Source: JBEEOW01 sp041191405 (lineage in GTDB: Bacteria; Bacteroidota; Bacteroidia; Cytophagales; UBA9547). Taken from it: DNA of 64,000 nt. The translations under genes and the position numbers were made by a program. The notes under the pieces were generated by a model. The model was given only the letters and a program-made list of their open reading frames with translations. It was not told the origin of the DNA and searched no databases. Of this stretch, positions 9,045 through 17,758 are shown in pieces; the first letter of the stretch is position 1; each line of letters opens with the position of its first letter. The stretch spans positions 33,171 through 97,170 of the forward strand of contig JBEEOW010000014.1 of assembly GCA_041191405.1 (NCBI GenBank). The letters run 5' to 3'.

Positions 9045-9736
9045 TGAGAATCTTTAAAAATATTATTAATATCCCAAAAATAGCTATTTATGTAGCTATT
9101 TTTGTTTTATACCCAATTATATCTGCATATTCTCAAAAATCAGAGTTTGGGATTGGAATTGGTAATGGAGCTTATAGGGGCAGTTTAACTAGAACTCCGA
9201 GTTTTATTACTTTAAACCCAGGATTTACACTTTTTTATAGACATAATTATATTGGAAATCAATTTGTTTTAAGGCCTGAAATTACATTTATGAATCTTTC
9301 ATATAAAGATTTTTACAGTAGTAACCCTTTGAATGATGCTAGAAAAAGTAGTTTTTCTACACCTTTGTATGAATTTGGTTTAATGTCAGAATACAATTTT
9401 CTTGATTTTAGAGGATCAAACAAATATATGTTTTGGAGTCCATACTTAACAGCTGGAATAGCAGGTTTTGTGTATGATGGAGGAAGAGCAACGAATAGTT
9501 TTGGAATGTCAATTCCAATGGGCGCCGGAATGAAATTTGTAATTGGGAAACAATTTAACTTAGGATTTGAATTAGTTGCAAGAAAAACATTTACCAACGA
9601 TCTTGATGGGGTAACAAATTATCCAAGTATTGGTTTGCAAGGTGGTGATAGTAACTTTAATGATTGGTACTATTTTACAAATATACATTTGAGTTACACA
9701 ATTTATAAAGTAGTTTGTGCTTCTTTTGGAAGATAA
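9044..9736 (+). CDS. Second DUF6089-like outer-membrane barrel protein
   Basis: 230-residue exported protein, a shorter relative of its upstream neighbour. A hydrophobic signal segment covers about residues 12-30 (IAIYVAIFVLYPIISAYSQ). The mature part has the same strand pattern: FGIGIGNGAYRGSLTR, FYRHNYIGNQFVLRPEI, FWSPYLTAGIAGFVYDGG, FNLGFELVARKTFTNDLDGV, close to the TDYLDDVSG motif of the first copy. This looks like a tandem duplication followed by divergence. It overlaps the upstream gene by one base and is followed by 88 bases that contain a likely internal promoter for uppS. Confidence 0.78.
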   Translation: MRIFKNIINIPKIAIYVAIFVLYPIISAYSQKSEFGIGIGNGAYRGSLTRTPSFITLNPGFTLFYRHNYIGNQFVLRPEITFMNLSYKDFYSSNPLNDARKSSFSTPLYEFGLMSEYNFLDFRGSNKYMFWSPYLTAGIAGFVYDGGRATNSFGMSIPMGAGMKFVIGKQFNLGFELVARKTFTNDLDGVTNYPSIGLQGGDSNFNDWYYFTNIHLSYTIYKVVCASFGR

Positions 9737-9791
9737 TTTTTCAAAGTTGTATATTTAAACCTGAAGTATTCATGTTTTTAATAAATTAATG

Positions 9792-9799
9792 TATTTTTG
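9792..9799 (+). promoter_or_regulatory. Possible internal promoter (-7 box) ahead of uppS
   Basis: TATTTTTG fits the TAnnTTTG -7 element and lies 25 bases before the GTG start of uppS. No clear TTTG is present 19 bases upstream, so this is a half-match only. Confidence 0.35.
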
Positions 9800-9824
9800 T
9801 AACTTGGTAAAAATTATTCAATAA

Positions 9825-10565
9825 GTGAGTTCTTTATTAGATAAAACAAATATTCCCAATCACATTGCTGTAATTATGGATGGCAATGGTAGATGGGCAA
9901 AGAAAAAAGGTTTAGCTAGAATTTTAGGTCATCATAATGCAATTAAGGCTGTAAGGGAAACAGTTGAAGGATGTGCTGAATTGGGCGTTAAGTTTTTGAC
10001 TTTATATGCTTTTTCTACAGAAAACTGGAATAGACCACAAGATGAGGTAAATGCCTTAATGGAATTGCTTGTTTCTACAATTGGAGGAGAAGTTCCTACT
10101 TTGAATAAAAACAATATTTGTTTAAAGGCTATTGGAAATATTTCGTCTTTACCTGAAAAATGTCAAAATCAGTTAAATAAGGCCATAACTGATACTGCAA
10201 CGAATACTGGAATGACATTAATTTTGGCATTAAGTTATAGCGCTAGGTGGGAAATTGTTGATGCAGTACAATCAATTGCTTCAAAAGTTAAGGATGGTAT
10301 TTTAAATCCAGAAACAATAACTGAAGATGTTTTTCGTTCAGCATTAAATAGCTCATTTGCTCCGGACCCTGAATTGTTAATAAGAACTTCAGGAGAAATG
10401 AGAATTAGCAATTTCTTATTATGGCAAATTGCATACTCTGAACTATTTATCACAGAAGTGTTGTGGCCTGATTTTAGAAAAGAACATTTGCATCAAGCCA
10501 TAGGTGCATATCAAAAAAGAGAAAGACGTTTTGGCAAAACAAGTGAACAAATTCAAACTAACTAA
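9825..10565 (+). CDS. uppS: Undecaprenyl diphosphate synthase (cis-prenyltransferase)
   Basis: 246-residue cytosolic enzyme that extends farnesyl diphosphate with isopentenyl units in cis to undecaprenyl diphosphate, the lipid carrier of peptidoglycan and O-antigen precursors. The start is GTG. The signature HIAVIMDGNGRWAKKKG at residues 13-29 holds the catalytic Asp19. Further conserved blocks are TLYAFSTENWNRP near residue 65, and LLIRTSGEMRISNFLLWQIAYSEL near 185-208 (diphosphate-binding Arg and Ser). The usual length is 240-255 residues. It is 13 bases upstream of bamA, in the order conserved in Bacteroidota. Confidence 0.97.
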   Translation: MSSLLDKTNIPNHIAVIMDGNGRWAKKKGLARILGHHNAIKAVRETVEGCAELGVKFLTLYAFSTENWNRPQDEVNALMELLVSTIGGEVPTLNKNNICLKAIGNISSLPEKCQNQLNKAITDTATNTGMTLILALSYSARWEIVDAVQSIASKVKDGILNPETITEDVFRSALNSSFAPDPELLIRTSGEMRISNFLLWQIAYSELFITEVLWPDFRKEHLHQAIGAYQKRERRFGKTSEQIQTN

Positions 10566-10578
10566 ATTCTAAGGGCTC

Positions 10579-13155
10579 ATGCTCCGTAAATTAATTCTAA
10601 TTATTAGTTCAATTTTTATTTTTAATAATTTGGTTGCTCAACTAAACAATGTTGAAAACCCTATTATTAATTTAAATTACAACGATCCTGAAAAATATGA
10701 GATTGGTGAGATTACTGTTACAGGTATTCAGTTTTTGGATCCAAATGCTATAATAGCAAACTCAGGTATAAAAGTAGGTGATATTGTTAAAATTCCAGGT
10801 GAAACTTTTACAAATGCAATCAATAAACTTTGGGAACAAGGTATTTTGGCAAATGTTGAGATTTATGTTACCAAATCAGATGGAAGACGAATTTCAATTA
10901 ATTTTCATTTAACAGAAAGACCTCGTTTATCCAAATTTACTTTTGTTGGTGTTCGTAAAGGCGAAGCTGATGAATTAAAAGAAAAAATAAGATTAGTGAA
11001 GGGAAAAGTACTTACTGATCCTATGTTAAAATCAATTCAGAATTCCACAAAAAAATATTTAGCTGAAAAAGGATTTTATAATGCATCTATTAATTTAGTT
11101 CAAGAAAAAGATACTTCTTATCCTAATAGTGTGATGCTGACTATCAACATTAAGAAAAACAAAAGAGTTAAAGTTAAAGAAATAATTTTTGAAGGAAACC
11201 AACTTGTTGAAAGTAAAATTTTAAAAAGAAAATTAAAAGATACAAAAGAAAAGAAATGGTTTGCTTTTTATAGAAGTTCAAAATTTAAAAGAAAAGAGTA
11301 TGAAGACGATAAGAAAAAACTTATAAATTATTATAATACTCAAGGTTATAGAGACGCAATTGTATTGAGCGACAGTATTTATTCCATAAATCCAAAGAGA
11401 ATTGGAGTTAAATTAAAAATTGAAGAAGGCAGACAATATTTTTTTAGAAATATAACTTGGGTTGGAAATTATATTTATAAAACAAAGACACTTGATTCAA
11501 TTCTAGCGATTAAGAAAGGAGATATTTATAATATTGAAAACCTTGAAAGTAAATTGAGTTTTAATCCTAATGGTTTAGATATTAGTTCATTGTATTTGGA
11601 TAATGGATATTTGTTTTTCTCAGTTGATCCTGTTGAAACAAAAGTTGATGGAGATTCAGTTGATATTGAAATGAGAATTCATGAAGGGGCACAAGCAACG
11701 ATTGAAAAAATTGTGGTATCTGGAAATACAAAAACTAATGACCATGTTGTATTAAGGGAAATTAGAACTTTACCTGGTCAAAAATTTAGTAGAGCAGATA
11801 TTATTCGTTCACAAAGAGAGTTATCCCAACTCGGGTATTTTGACCCAGAAAAAATTAGTATAAACCCTATACCTAATCCTGCAAAAGGTACGGTTGATAT
11901 TGAATATAATGTTACAGAAAAACCAAGTGATCAATTACAACTTTCTGGTGGATGGGGAGGTAATTTTGGTTTTGTAGGAACATTAGGTCTTTCTTTTAAT
12001 AATTTTTCATTAAAAAATATTCCTCATTTAAAAAAATGGGATCCTCTACCTTCTGGAGATGGACAAAGGTTTATGGTTAATTTCCAGTCAAATGGACCGT
12101 CGTATCAAAACTATTCTACCTCTTTTTCTGAACCATGGCTTGGAGGCAGAAAGCCTCATTCATTCACAGTTGCATTTAATCATTCTGTTTCTAGAACAGG
12201 AGTTGGTAATGGATTTAGAGGAACATCATCATCATTTCTAAATCCAACAGCTCAGTTTAATAATCAATTTTACAACCCTTATGCTACATCCACAAAAGGG
12301 ACAATGCAGTTGACTAGTATTTCTGTTAGCTTAGGTAAACGTATTAAATGGCCAGATGACTATTTTACTTTATTGCACTCTGTATCTTATTTATTTTATA
12401 ATTTAGATAATTATCAGGCATTTGCTGGATTTTCAACAGGTGTTGCAAACAATTTATCTTTAACCAATACTCTAGCTCGAAACAGTATCGATAACCCAAC
12501 CTATCCTAGAAGAGGTGCTAACTTATCATTAAGTTTACAAGTAACTCCTCCGTATTCGTTGTTTCAACCTAATAGAAATTTTGCAACTGAAACAGATGCT
12601 GAAAAATTTAAATTGGTTGAGTATAATAAATGGATGATGGATATGAGTTGGTTTACTCAAATTGCTGGAAATTTAGTGTTTAACACAAGGGCACACATGG
12701 GATATTTAGGTAGCTATAATAAAAATATGCCTATTGGTCCATTTGAAAGATTTGTTGTGGGAGGAAGTGGGCTCTCAGGTTTTAACTTTATGATGGGTTA
12801 TGATTTAATAGGACTTAGAGGTTATGCTGATAGATCTATTGCTCCAGAAAATTCATCTTCAACAGCTGGTGTAGCATATAATAAATTTGTTTGCGAACTA
12901 CGTTATCCAATATCATTAAATCCTGCAGCTACTGTGTTTATGTTAGCTTTTGCAGAAGGTGCAAACAACTGGGGTACTTACAAAGAAGTTAATCCATTTA
13001 ATTTATATAGATCTGCAGGTGTAGGAGCTAGAATATTTATGCCTGCTTTTGGTTTAATTGGTGTTGATTACGGGTATGGATTTGACGAAGTACCTGGTAA
13101 TCCTAGTGGAAATAAAAATAGATTTACATTCTCTATCGGACAACAATTACGTTAA
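10579..13155 (+). CDS. bamA: Outer membrane protein assembly factor BamA
   Basis: 858-residue Omp85-family protein, the core insertase for outer-membrane beta-barrels. A signal peptide occupies residues 1-20. About residues 35-450 are a series of POTRA domains, recognisable by repeated TFVGVRKGEADELKE, EIIFEGNQLVESKILK, NITWVGNYIYKTKTLDS and IVVSGNTKTNDHVVLREI units. The C-terminal half is the 16-strand barrel, with the lid-loop motif VGGSGLSGF near residue 730 and LRGYADR shortly after (the VRGF/Y-type motif). The ending FTFSIGQQLR is barrel-like. The first POTRA is short and Bacteroidota-like. It is followed by two Skp chaperones that deliver barrels to it. Confidence 0.95.
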   Translation: MLRKLILIISSIFIFNNLVAQLNNVENPIINLNYNDPEKYEIGEITVTGIQFLDPNAIIANSGIKVGDIVKIPGETFTNAINKLWEQGILANVEIYVTKSDGRRISINFHLTERPRLSKFTFVGVRKGEADELKEKIRLVKGKVLTDPMLKSIQNSTKKYLAEKGFYNASINLVQEKDTSYPNSVMLTINIKKNKRVKVKEIIFEGNQLVESKILKRKLKDTKEKKWFAFYRSSKFKRKEYEDDKKKLINYYNTQGYRDAIVLSDSIYSINPKRIGVKLKIEEGRQYFFRNITWVGNYIYKTKTLDSILAIKKGDIYNIENLESKLSFNPNGLDISSLYLDNGYLFFSVDPVETKVDGDSVDIEMRIHEGAQATIEKIVVSGNTKTNDHVVLREIRTLPGQKFSRADIIRSQRELSQLGYFDPEKISINPIPNPAKGTVDIEYNVTEKPSDQLQLSGGWGGNFGFVGTLGLSFNNFSLKNIPHLKKWDPLPSGDGQRFMVNFQSNGPSYQNYSTSFSEPWLGGRKPHSFTVAFNHSVSRTGVGNGFRGTSSSFLNPTAQFNNQFYNPYATSTKGTMQLTSISVSLGKRIKWPDDYFTLLHSVSYLFYNLDNYQAFAGFSTGVANNLSLTNTLARNSIDNPTYPRRGANLSLSLQVTPPYSLFQPNRNFATETDAEKFKLVEYNKWMMDMSWFTQIAGNLVFNTRAHMGYLGSYNKNMPIGPFERFVVGGSGLSGFNFMMGYDLIGLRGYADRSIAPENSSSTAGVAYNKFVCELRYPISLNPAATVFMLAFAEGANNWGTYKEVNPFNLYRSAGVGARIFMPAFGLIGVDYGYGFDEVPGNPSGNKNRFTFSIGQQLR

Positions 13156-13189
13156 TTCAAACTGTTAAATATTAAATGATATTTTAGGT

Positions 13190-13741
13190 ATGAAAAAAAT
13201 TCTTTTGTTAATAAGCATAACTTTGATATCATTGATTGAAGTTAATGCTCAAAAATTTGGTTATATTGATGCTGAATATATTCTAAGCAAAATGCCTGAA
13301 TACAAAAAAGCACAAGAAGAACTAGATCAAGTATCTGTTAAATTTGAAACTGAAATTGCGCAAATGTTTGCTGATGTTGAAAAATTAAAAGATGCTTATA
13401 AAGCTGAAGAAGTGCTTTTAACCGAAGAATTGAAAAAAGAGAAACAGGATACTATTGCAGCAAGGGAAAAAAAAGCTAGAAATTTTCAAAAAAGAATTTT
13501 TGGATATGAAGGTTTAATTTTCCATAAAAAACAAGAATTAATTAAACCAGTAAGAGATAAATTGTTTGAAGCAGCTGAAAAAGTAGCAAAAGCAAAACAA
13601 TTACAGTTTTTATTTGATAAATCGGGAGAGTTAGTGTTAATTTACGCTGACGTAAGACATGATTATTCGGATTATGTTTTAGAAGAACTAGGGCTTGGTG
13701 ACCCCAAAGATACACCTGATAATAAGCAACAGAATCGTTAA
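13190..13741 (+). CDS. OmpH/Skp family periplasmic chaperone, first copy
   Basis: 183-residue exported protein with signal peptide (MKKILLLISITLISLIEVNAQ). The mature part opens with FGYIDAEYILSKMPEYKKAQEEL, the OmpH start motif, followed by a long charged alpha-helical hairpin (residues 45-125) and a C-terminal strand ADVRHDYSDYVLEELGL. Skp trimers hold unfolded outer-membrane proteins in the periplasm. It lies 34 bases after bamA and 23 bases before a second copy, so both are part of the same operon. Confidence 0.9.
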   Translation: MKKILLLISITLISLIEVNAQKFGYIDAEYILSKMPEYKKAQEELDQVSVKFETEIAQMFADVEKLKDAYKAEEVLLTEELKKEKQDTIAAREKKARNFQKRIFGYEGLIFHKKQELIKPVRDKLFEAAEKVAKAKQLQFLFDKSGELVLIYADVRHDYSDYVLEELGLGDPKDTPDNKQQNR

Positions 13742-13764
13742 TTTATATATTTATTATTTGTAGA

Positions 13765-14364
13765 ATGAGAATTATTACTAAAACTATCGCAGTATTAACT
13801 TTAGCATTAGGTTTAAACTTAGTTGCAAGTGCACAAACAACAAAATCAATCAGAATTGGTTACACAAATGTTGATTATATTTTAGCAAATTTGCCTGATA
13901 GTAAGGCAATTGAAGCTGAATTGAAATCATTCAAAGCTCAACTTGATAATCAGTTACAAGCTAAATCAAAAGAGTTTCAAGAAAAATATGATGCTTATTT
14001 GAAAGGCGAAAAAATGATGGCTGAACCAATTAAAGCTGACAAACAAAGAGAATTACAAGATTTAGATGCTAGAATTAAAGAATTTGAACAAAATGCAGAA
14101 GCTTCTTTACAGAAAAAGCAACAAACTTTGTTACAACCTGTATTGAAAAAAGTTGAAGATGCTATTAAAAAAGTAGCTAACGAAAATGGCTTTACTTATG
14201 TATTTAATTCTGACGCAGGTTATGGAACAACTCCAGTATTATTACATGCTCCAGAATCTGATAATATTTCAGATTTAGTATTGAAATCTTTAGGTGTTAC
14301 TCCAAAAACTGAAACTCCTGCAACTCCTCAAGCAGTAAAACCTGCAACTGGTGGTGCAAAATAA
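13765..14364 (+). CDS. OmpH/Skp family periplasmic chaperone, second copy
   Basis: 199-residue paralogue of the previous gene. Signal peptide residues 1-23 ending ASAQ; IGYTNVDYILANLPDSKAIEAELKS is the OmpH motif; residues 50-130 form the coiled helical arm; then FTYVFNSDAG and an alanine/proline/threonine-rich tail (residues 178-199). The tail is unlike the compact end of the first copy and may be disordered. A strong terminator follows 20 bases after the stop codon, closing the operon that starts at 8115. Confidence 0.9.
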   Translation: MRIITKTIAVLTLALGLNLVASAQTTKSIRIGYTNVDYILANLPDSKAIEAELKSFKAQLDNQLQAKSKEFQEKYDAYLKGEKMMAEPIKADKQRELQDLDARIKEFEQNAEASLQKKQQTLLQPVLKKVEDAIKKVANENGFTYVFNSDAGYGTTPVLLHAPESDNISDLVLKSLGVTPKTETPATPQAVKPATGGAK

Positions 14365-14383
14365 TTATATAGTAATTTCATTT

Positions 14384-14409
14384 AAAAAAGGGACTTTTGT
14401 CCCTTTTTT
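14384..14409 (+). terminator. Rho-independent terminator after the bamA-ompH operon
   Basis: Stem AAAAAAGGGAC (14384-14394), TTTT loop, GTCCCTTTTTT (14399-14409). It has a GC core and a T-run, directly after the second OmpH gene and only 12 bases before the LD-carboxypeptidase start. Confidence 0.88.
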
Positions 14410-14421
14410 CGTTTTAGCATC

Positions 14422-15321
14422 ATGATAACTCCTCCATATTTACAAGTAGGCGATAGCATTGCAATTGCTGCCTCTGCAAGATTTGTTACAAAAGAAGATT
14501 TAATTGAACCAATTAATATTTTAAAAGAATTTGGCTTTAATGTATTAGTGCATGAAAATCTCTTTGAAATTAATAATCAACTTGCAGGTACAGATGAAAA
14601 TAGAGCATTAGTTTTGAATGAATATCTGAAAAATGATAATGTAAAGGCTATTTTATTTGCTAGAGGAGGTTATGGCTCAACAAGAATGATTGATTTGGTA
14701 GATTGGAGTTTGTTAACTAAAAATCCCAAATGGTTAGCTGGTTTTAGTGATGTTACTGCCATTTTAAATCATGTTGATAAACTTGGAATTTCAAGTATTC
14801 ATTCAATAATGCCACTTTTGTTTATCAAAGAAAATGCTAAAGAATCTATCATTTCATTAATTGAGATTTTAAAAGGGGAAAAAAATATTATTTCTGCTCC
14901 AAAGCATATTCTAAATGTAATTGGAGAATGTGAAGGTGAATTGATTGGTGGAAATTTATCTCTCTTAGTCCATATTGTTGGAACAGAGTCTGAACCTGTT
15001 TGGAAAGGTAAATTTTTATTTTTAGAAGATTTAGATGAATATCTTTATCATGTTGATAGAATGATGATTCAATTGAAAAGAGCTGGTGTATTGGCTCAAT
15101 TGAAAGGAATTGTTGTCGGCTATATGTCTGATATGAAAGATAATGCAACACCATGGGGAAAAAATGCTTATGAAATAATAGCAGAACATTGTGCCGAATT
15201 AGGAATTCCGTTAGCATTTGGCTTACCTGTTGGTCACGAAATTCCTAATTTAGCTTTGAAAATAGGAGGGGTATATAAATTAAGTGTGGAAACAAGTGGA
15301 ACTACTCTTTCTTTAATTTAA
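14422..15321 (+). CDS. LD-carboxypeptidase (peptidase family S66)
   Basis: 299-residue serine peptidase of the LdcA/MccF family, which removes the terminal D-alanine from murein tetrapeptides during recycling (LdcA) or inactivates microcin-like compounds (MccF). No signal peptide, so cytosolic. Motifs: ITPPYLQVGDSIAIAASAR at the start, RGGYGSTRMID near residue 87, the nucleophile Ser in AGFSDVTAIL near residue 109, the acidic residue region FLEDLDEYLYHVDRM near 200, and the catalytic His in GLPVGHEIPNLAL near 275. The family length is about 300. It is convergent with bioD, with only two bases between stops. Confidence 0.92.
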   Translation: MITPPYLQVGDSIAIAASARFVTKEDLIEPINILKEFGFNVLVHENLFEINNQLAGTDENRALVLNEYLKNDNVKAILFARGGYGSTRMIDLVDWSLLTKNPKWLAGFSDVTAILNHVDKLGISSIHSIMPLLFIKENAKESIISLIEILKGEKNIISAPKHILNVIGECEGELIGGNLSLLVHIVGTESEPVWKGKFLFLEDLDEYLYHVDRMMIQLKRAGVLAQLKGIVVGYMSDMKDNATPWGKNAYEIIAEHCAELGIPLAFGLPVGHEIPNLALKIGGVYKLSVETSGTTLSLI

Positions 15322-15323
15322 AT

Positions 15324-15962
15324 TTATAAAGCATCCCATTCTTCTTGACTTCTCCAATTACCCATTAGTTCAATTGCGTATTTTTTCACAATTTCTTGTG
15401 TAATTTTATCGTGTTGTTTAACTTTTAATAGACATCTAAACTGTGAATAGTTCAAGATATAATTTTCGGTTTCTTCATTTGAAGGTCCGTTAAAAATGAT
15501 GCCTTTTACTTTTAAATTTCTTCTTTTTATTTCATTGATTGTGAGTAAAGTATGGTTAATGCTACCTAAGTAGTTGTTTGATACAAGGATAATTTCAGCA
15601 TTGAAATAAGGGATTAAATCAGCAATGAAATCGCCTTTATAATTGATTGGAACTAGTAAACCTCCAGCACCTTCAATTACCACATTGTTTTCAGTATATG
15701 GAAATTCTAATTCATTGATATTAACTTCAATTCCATCGATTTTAGCAGCAACATGTGGAGATACAGGAGTGTTGAAAAGAAATTGTTCGGGATGAATAAA
15801 AGTATGGTCGTTTGTTAATAGAGATTCAACCGTTTCTGCATCTCGAGGAGTTAAACCTGATTGCATGGGTTTCCAATAATCAGCTTGTAATGCTTCTGTA
15901 ACTATTGCAGAGATAAGAGTTTTGCCAGAATCTGTGCCTATTGCTGATATGAAATAATTCAT
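15324..15962 (-). CDS. bioD: Dethiobiotin synthetase
   Basis: 212-residue ATP-dependent carboxylase that closes the ureido ring of dethiobiotin from 7,8-diaminopelargonate and CO2, the penultimate step of biotin synthesis. The P-loop GTDSGKT is at residues 9-15, the conserved lysine in YWKPMQSG near 32, and the VVIEGAGGLLVPI motif near 95. At 212 residues it is slightly shorter than E. coli BioD (about 225), but all motifs are kept. Its start overlaps the bioF stop by four bases, so the two are translationally coupled. bioA and bioB are not in this window. Confidence 0.93.
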   Translation of the reverse strand: MNYFISAIGTDSGKTLISAIVTEALQADYWKPMQSGLTPRDAETVESLLTNDHTFIHPEQFLFNTPVSPHVAAKIDGIEVNINELEFPYTENNVVIEGAGGLLVPINYKGDFIADLIPYFNAEIILVSNNYLGSINHTLLTINEIKRRNLKVKGIIFNGPSNEETENYILNYSQFRCLLKVKQHDKITQEIVKKYAIELMGNWRSQEEWDAL

Positions 15963-17083
15963 TTTGAAATTAATTTATTGAGTAAACCACACAATTCGGT
16001 AATTTGTTTTTCAGTATTGTATGTGTGAATACAAATTCTGAGTCGTTCGCCACCTTCTTTTACCGTTGGCGACATGATTGGGCGAATATCAAAACCTGCT
16101 TTTTGTAAATTTGTAGCTGTAGTTTTAACTTCCTCATTGCCAGGAATCAAAATAGCCTGAATTGGACTGTTTGATTCTACTTTTGGTAATGTGTTTGTTA
16201 ATGATTTGAATAATGCAATGTTATTATTTAAAGTATTAACTTCTTCATTATTAGAAGATAAATATTGGTAAGCCATTTTAATATTTACCAAACTGTGTAA
16301 AGGTAAGGCGGTAGTATAAATGAATGGTCTTGCAAAATTTATTAGATAATCAGTAATCACTTTGGGGGCAATAACTGTTGCACCATGGCAACCTAAAGCT
16401 TTGCCATAAGTATGGATTCGGATTGGTATTTCTTTTTCTAAACCTAATTGACAAACTAAACCATTTCCTCCTGAACCTAAATGTGCAGTAGAATGTGCTT
16501 CGTCAACAATTATGATAGCATTAAATTTTTTACAAAGTTCGGTTATAGCTAAAAGTGGAGATTCGTCGCCATCCATTGAGTAGATACTTTCAACTGCAAC
16601 GTAAATAGTTTTAGCATTACACTTTTCTAATTTTCGTTTTAAATCATCTAAATCATTATGTTTAAATGAAAATTTTTCTGCAAAACTAAGTCTAATTCCT
16701 TCTTTTATACAAGCGTGACTTAGTTCATCATAAAATACAACATCTCCTTTTTGTGGAAGTGTACTTAACACTGCAAGATTGGCGGTATAACCTGAATTAA
16801 AAATTAATGCACTTTCTGAATGATGGAGTTTGGCTAAAAATATTTCTAAATCAACACAATACTGACTTGTTCCAGCGATTAATCGAGAACCTGTTGCCCC
16901 TAATTTATTAATTTGACTTTCTTTTTCAAATTCTTGATTTACAGATTGAAATATTGTTTTATTTCTTGCTAATCCAAGATAATCGTTTGAACAAAAATCA
17001 ATTAAATCTCCATGAACTTTTAATTTTCGGAGAGCATTTTGAGATTCCCTTTTATCTAATTGTTGTGCTAAATGGGTAAACAT
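15959..17083 (-). CDS. bioF: 8-amino-7-oxononanoate synthase
   Basis: 374-residue PLP enzyme of the alpha-oxoamine synthase family, joining pimeloyl thioester and L-alanine. Visible: DFCSNDYLGLARN near residue 30, GATGSRLIAGT near 63, FNSGYTANLAVL near 95, IIIVDEAHSTAHLG near 192 (Asp binding the pyridine nitrogen), and the PLP lysine in HTYGKALGCHG near 230. Glycine C-acetyltransferase (Kbl) and serine palmitoyltransferase belong to the same family; overlap with bioD decides for BioF. A TACTTTTG box on the minus strand (17103-17110) about 20 bases upstream could be its -7 element. Confidence 0.92.
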   Translation of the reverse strand: MFTHLAQQLDKRESQNALRKLKVHGDLIDFCSNDYLGLARNKTIFQSVNQEFEKESQINKLGATGSRLIAGTSQYCVDLEIFLAKLHHSESALIFNSGYTANLAVLSTLPQKGDVVFYDELSHACIKEGIRLSFAEKFSFKHNDLDDLKRKLEKCNAKTIYVAVESIYSMDGDESPLLAITELCKKFNAIIIVDEAHSTAHLGSGGNGLVCQLGLEKEIPIRIHTYGKALGCHGATVIAPKVITDYLINFARPFIYTTALPLHSLVNIKMAYQYLSSNNEEVNTLNNNIALFKSLTNTLPKVESNSPIQAILIPGNEEVKTTATNLQKAGFDIRPIMSPTVKEGGERLRICIHTYNTEKQITELCGLLNKLISK

Positions 17084-17181
17084 TATTAATTTAATTAATT
17101 ATCAAAAGTAAGCATAAAAAGATATACTTTAATCTACGAATTTTATTCTTTTGTTTAAATTTTTAATACGAAGTGGAATAG

Positions 17182-17286
17182 TTACTCTTTCTTTTTAAAT
17201 AAATCACTTAAGTTTTGTTTTAAAACTAAACCTAAGTACAACGAATCTGGAATATAATCGAATGAATGTGCAAAATCTGCAAATTG
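17182..17286 (-). pseudogene. C-terminal gene remnant (34 codons, no start)
   Basis: A minus-strand open stretch without a start codon reads FADFAHSFDYIPDSLY, then LGLVLKQNLSDLFKKKE and a stop. It is bounded upstream by an in-frame stop three bases after codon 1. Composition and strand-like ending (SLYLGLVLKQNL) suggest the C-terminus of a decayed exported or barrel protein, but no family can be named. It sits between the MarR gene and bioF and is the only structure seen in that 207-base gap apart from the bioF promoter. Confidence 0.4.
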
Positions 17287-17290
17287 TTAT

Positions 17291-17755
17291 TTATTTAATT
17301 TCAGTTTTATTATTCAATACATTAATAATTTTGAATAAAGTTTTTTGAAATTGAACAATTTCGTTTTCTGTAATATCGCCAACTTGATTTATTGAACAAT
17401 AAATTTGTTCAGGTATTTCTAAAGCTTTGTTTTTTAATGAAATGCCATTTTCTGTTAGACTTATATTTACAATTCGTTCATCTTTTTGTGAACGTGACCT
17501 TGTAATTATTTCTTTTTCTACAAGTCGTTTAAGTAGCGGTGTGATTGTATTTGATTCTAGGTATAATGATTGGCAAATTTCATTCACAGTTTGATTTCCT
17601 TTTTGCCATAATACCAACAAAACCAAATATTGAGGATAGGTTATGTTTAATTCTTTTAAAATAGGTCCATACAGTTGAGTGGTTAATCTTGAAGCTGCAT
17701 ATAATGGAAAACATAGCTGATTTTCAAGATGTAAAATAGAATCATTTATTTGCAT
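17291..17755 (-). CDS. MarR family regulator, OhrR-like peroxide sensor
   Basis: 154-residue winged-helix repressor. The N-terminal ENQLCFPLYAASRLTTQLYGPILKELNITYPQYLVLLVLWQ closely follows the OhrR pattern, with the redox cysteine at position 15, the same place as in Bacillus subtilis OhrR. The DNA-binding part follows (NEICQSLYLESNTITPLLKRL, wing at RSRSQKDERIVNI). One-cysteine OhrR proteins lose DNA binding when Cys15 is oxidised by organic hydroperoxide. It starts three bases after the glutathione peroxidase stop, so it probably controls its own operon with that peroxide-removing enzyme. Confidence 0.9.
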   Translation of the reverse strand: MQINDSILHLENQLCFPLYAASRLTTQLYGPILKELNITYPQYLVLLVLWQKGNQTVNEICQSLYLESNTITPLLKRLVEKEIITRSRSQKDERIVNISLTENGISLKNKALEIPEQIYCSINQVGDITENEIVQFQKTLFKIINVLNNKTEIK

Positions 17756-17758
17756 AAA

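Noticed and set aside
14888..15217. Minus-strand 109-codon ORF over the LD-carboxypeptidase gene
   Set aside because: Antisense to conserved S66 motifs; composition is Leu/His/Gln-rich as expected for a shadow frame.
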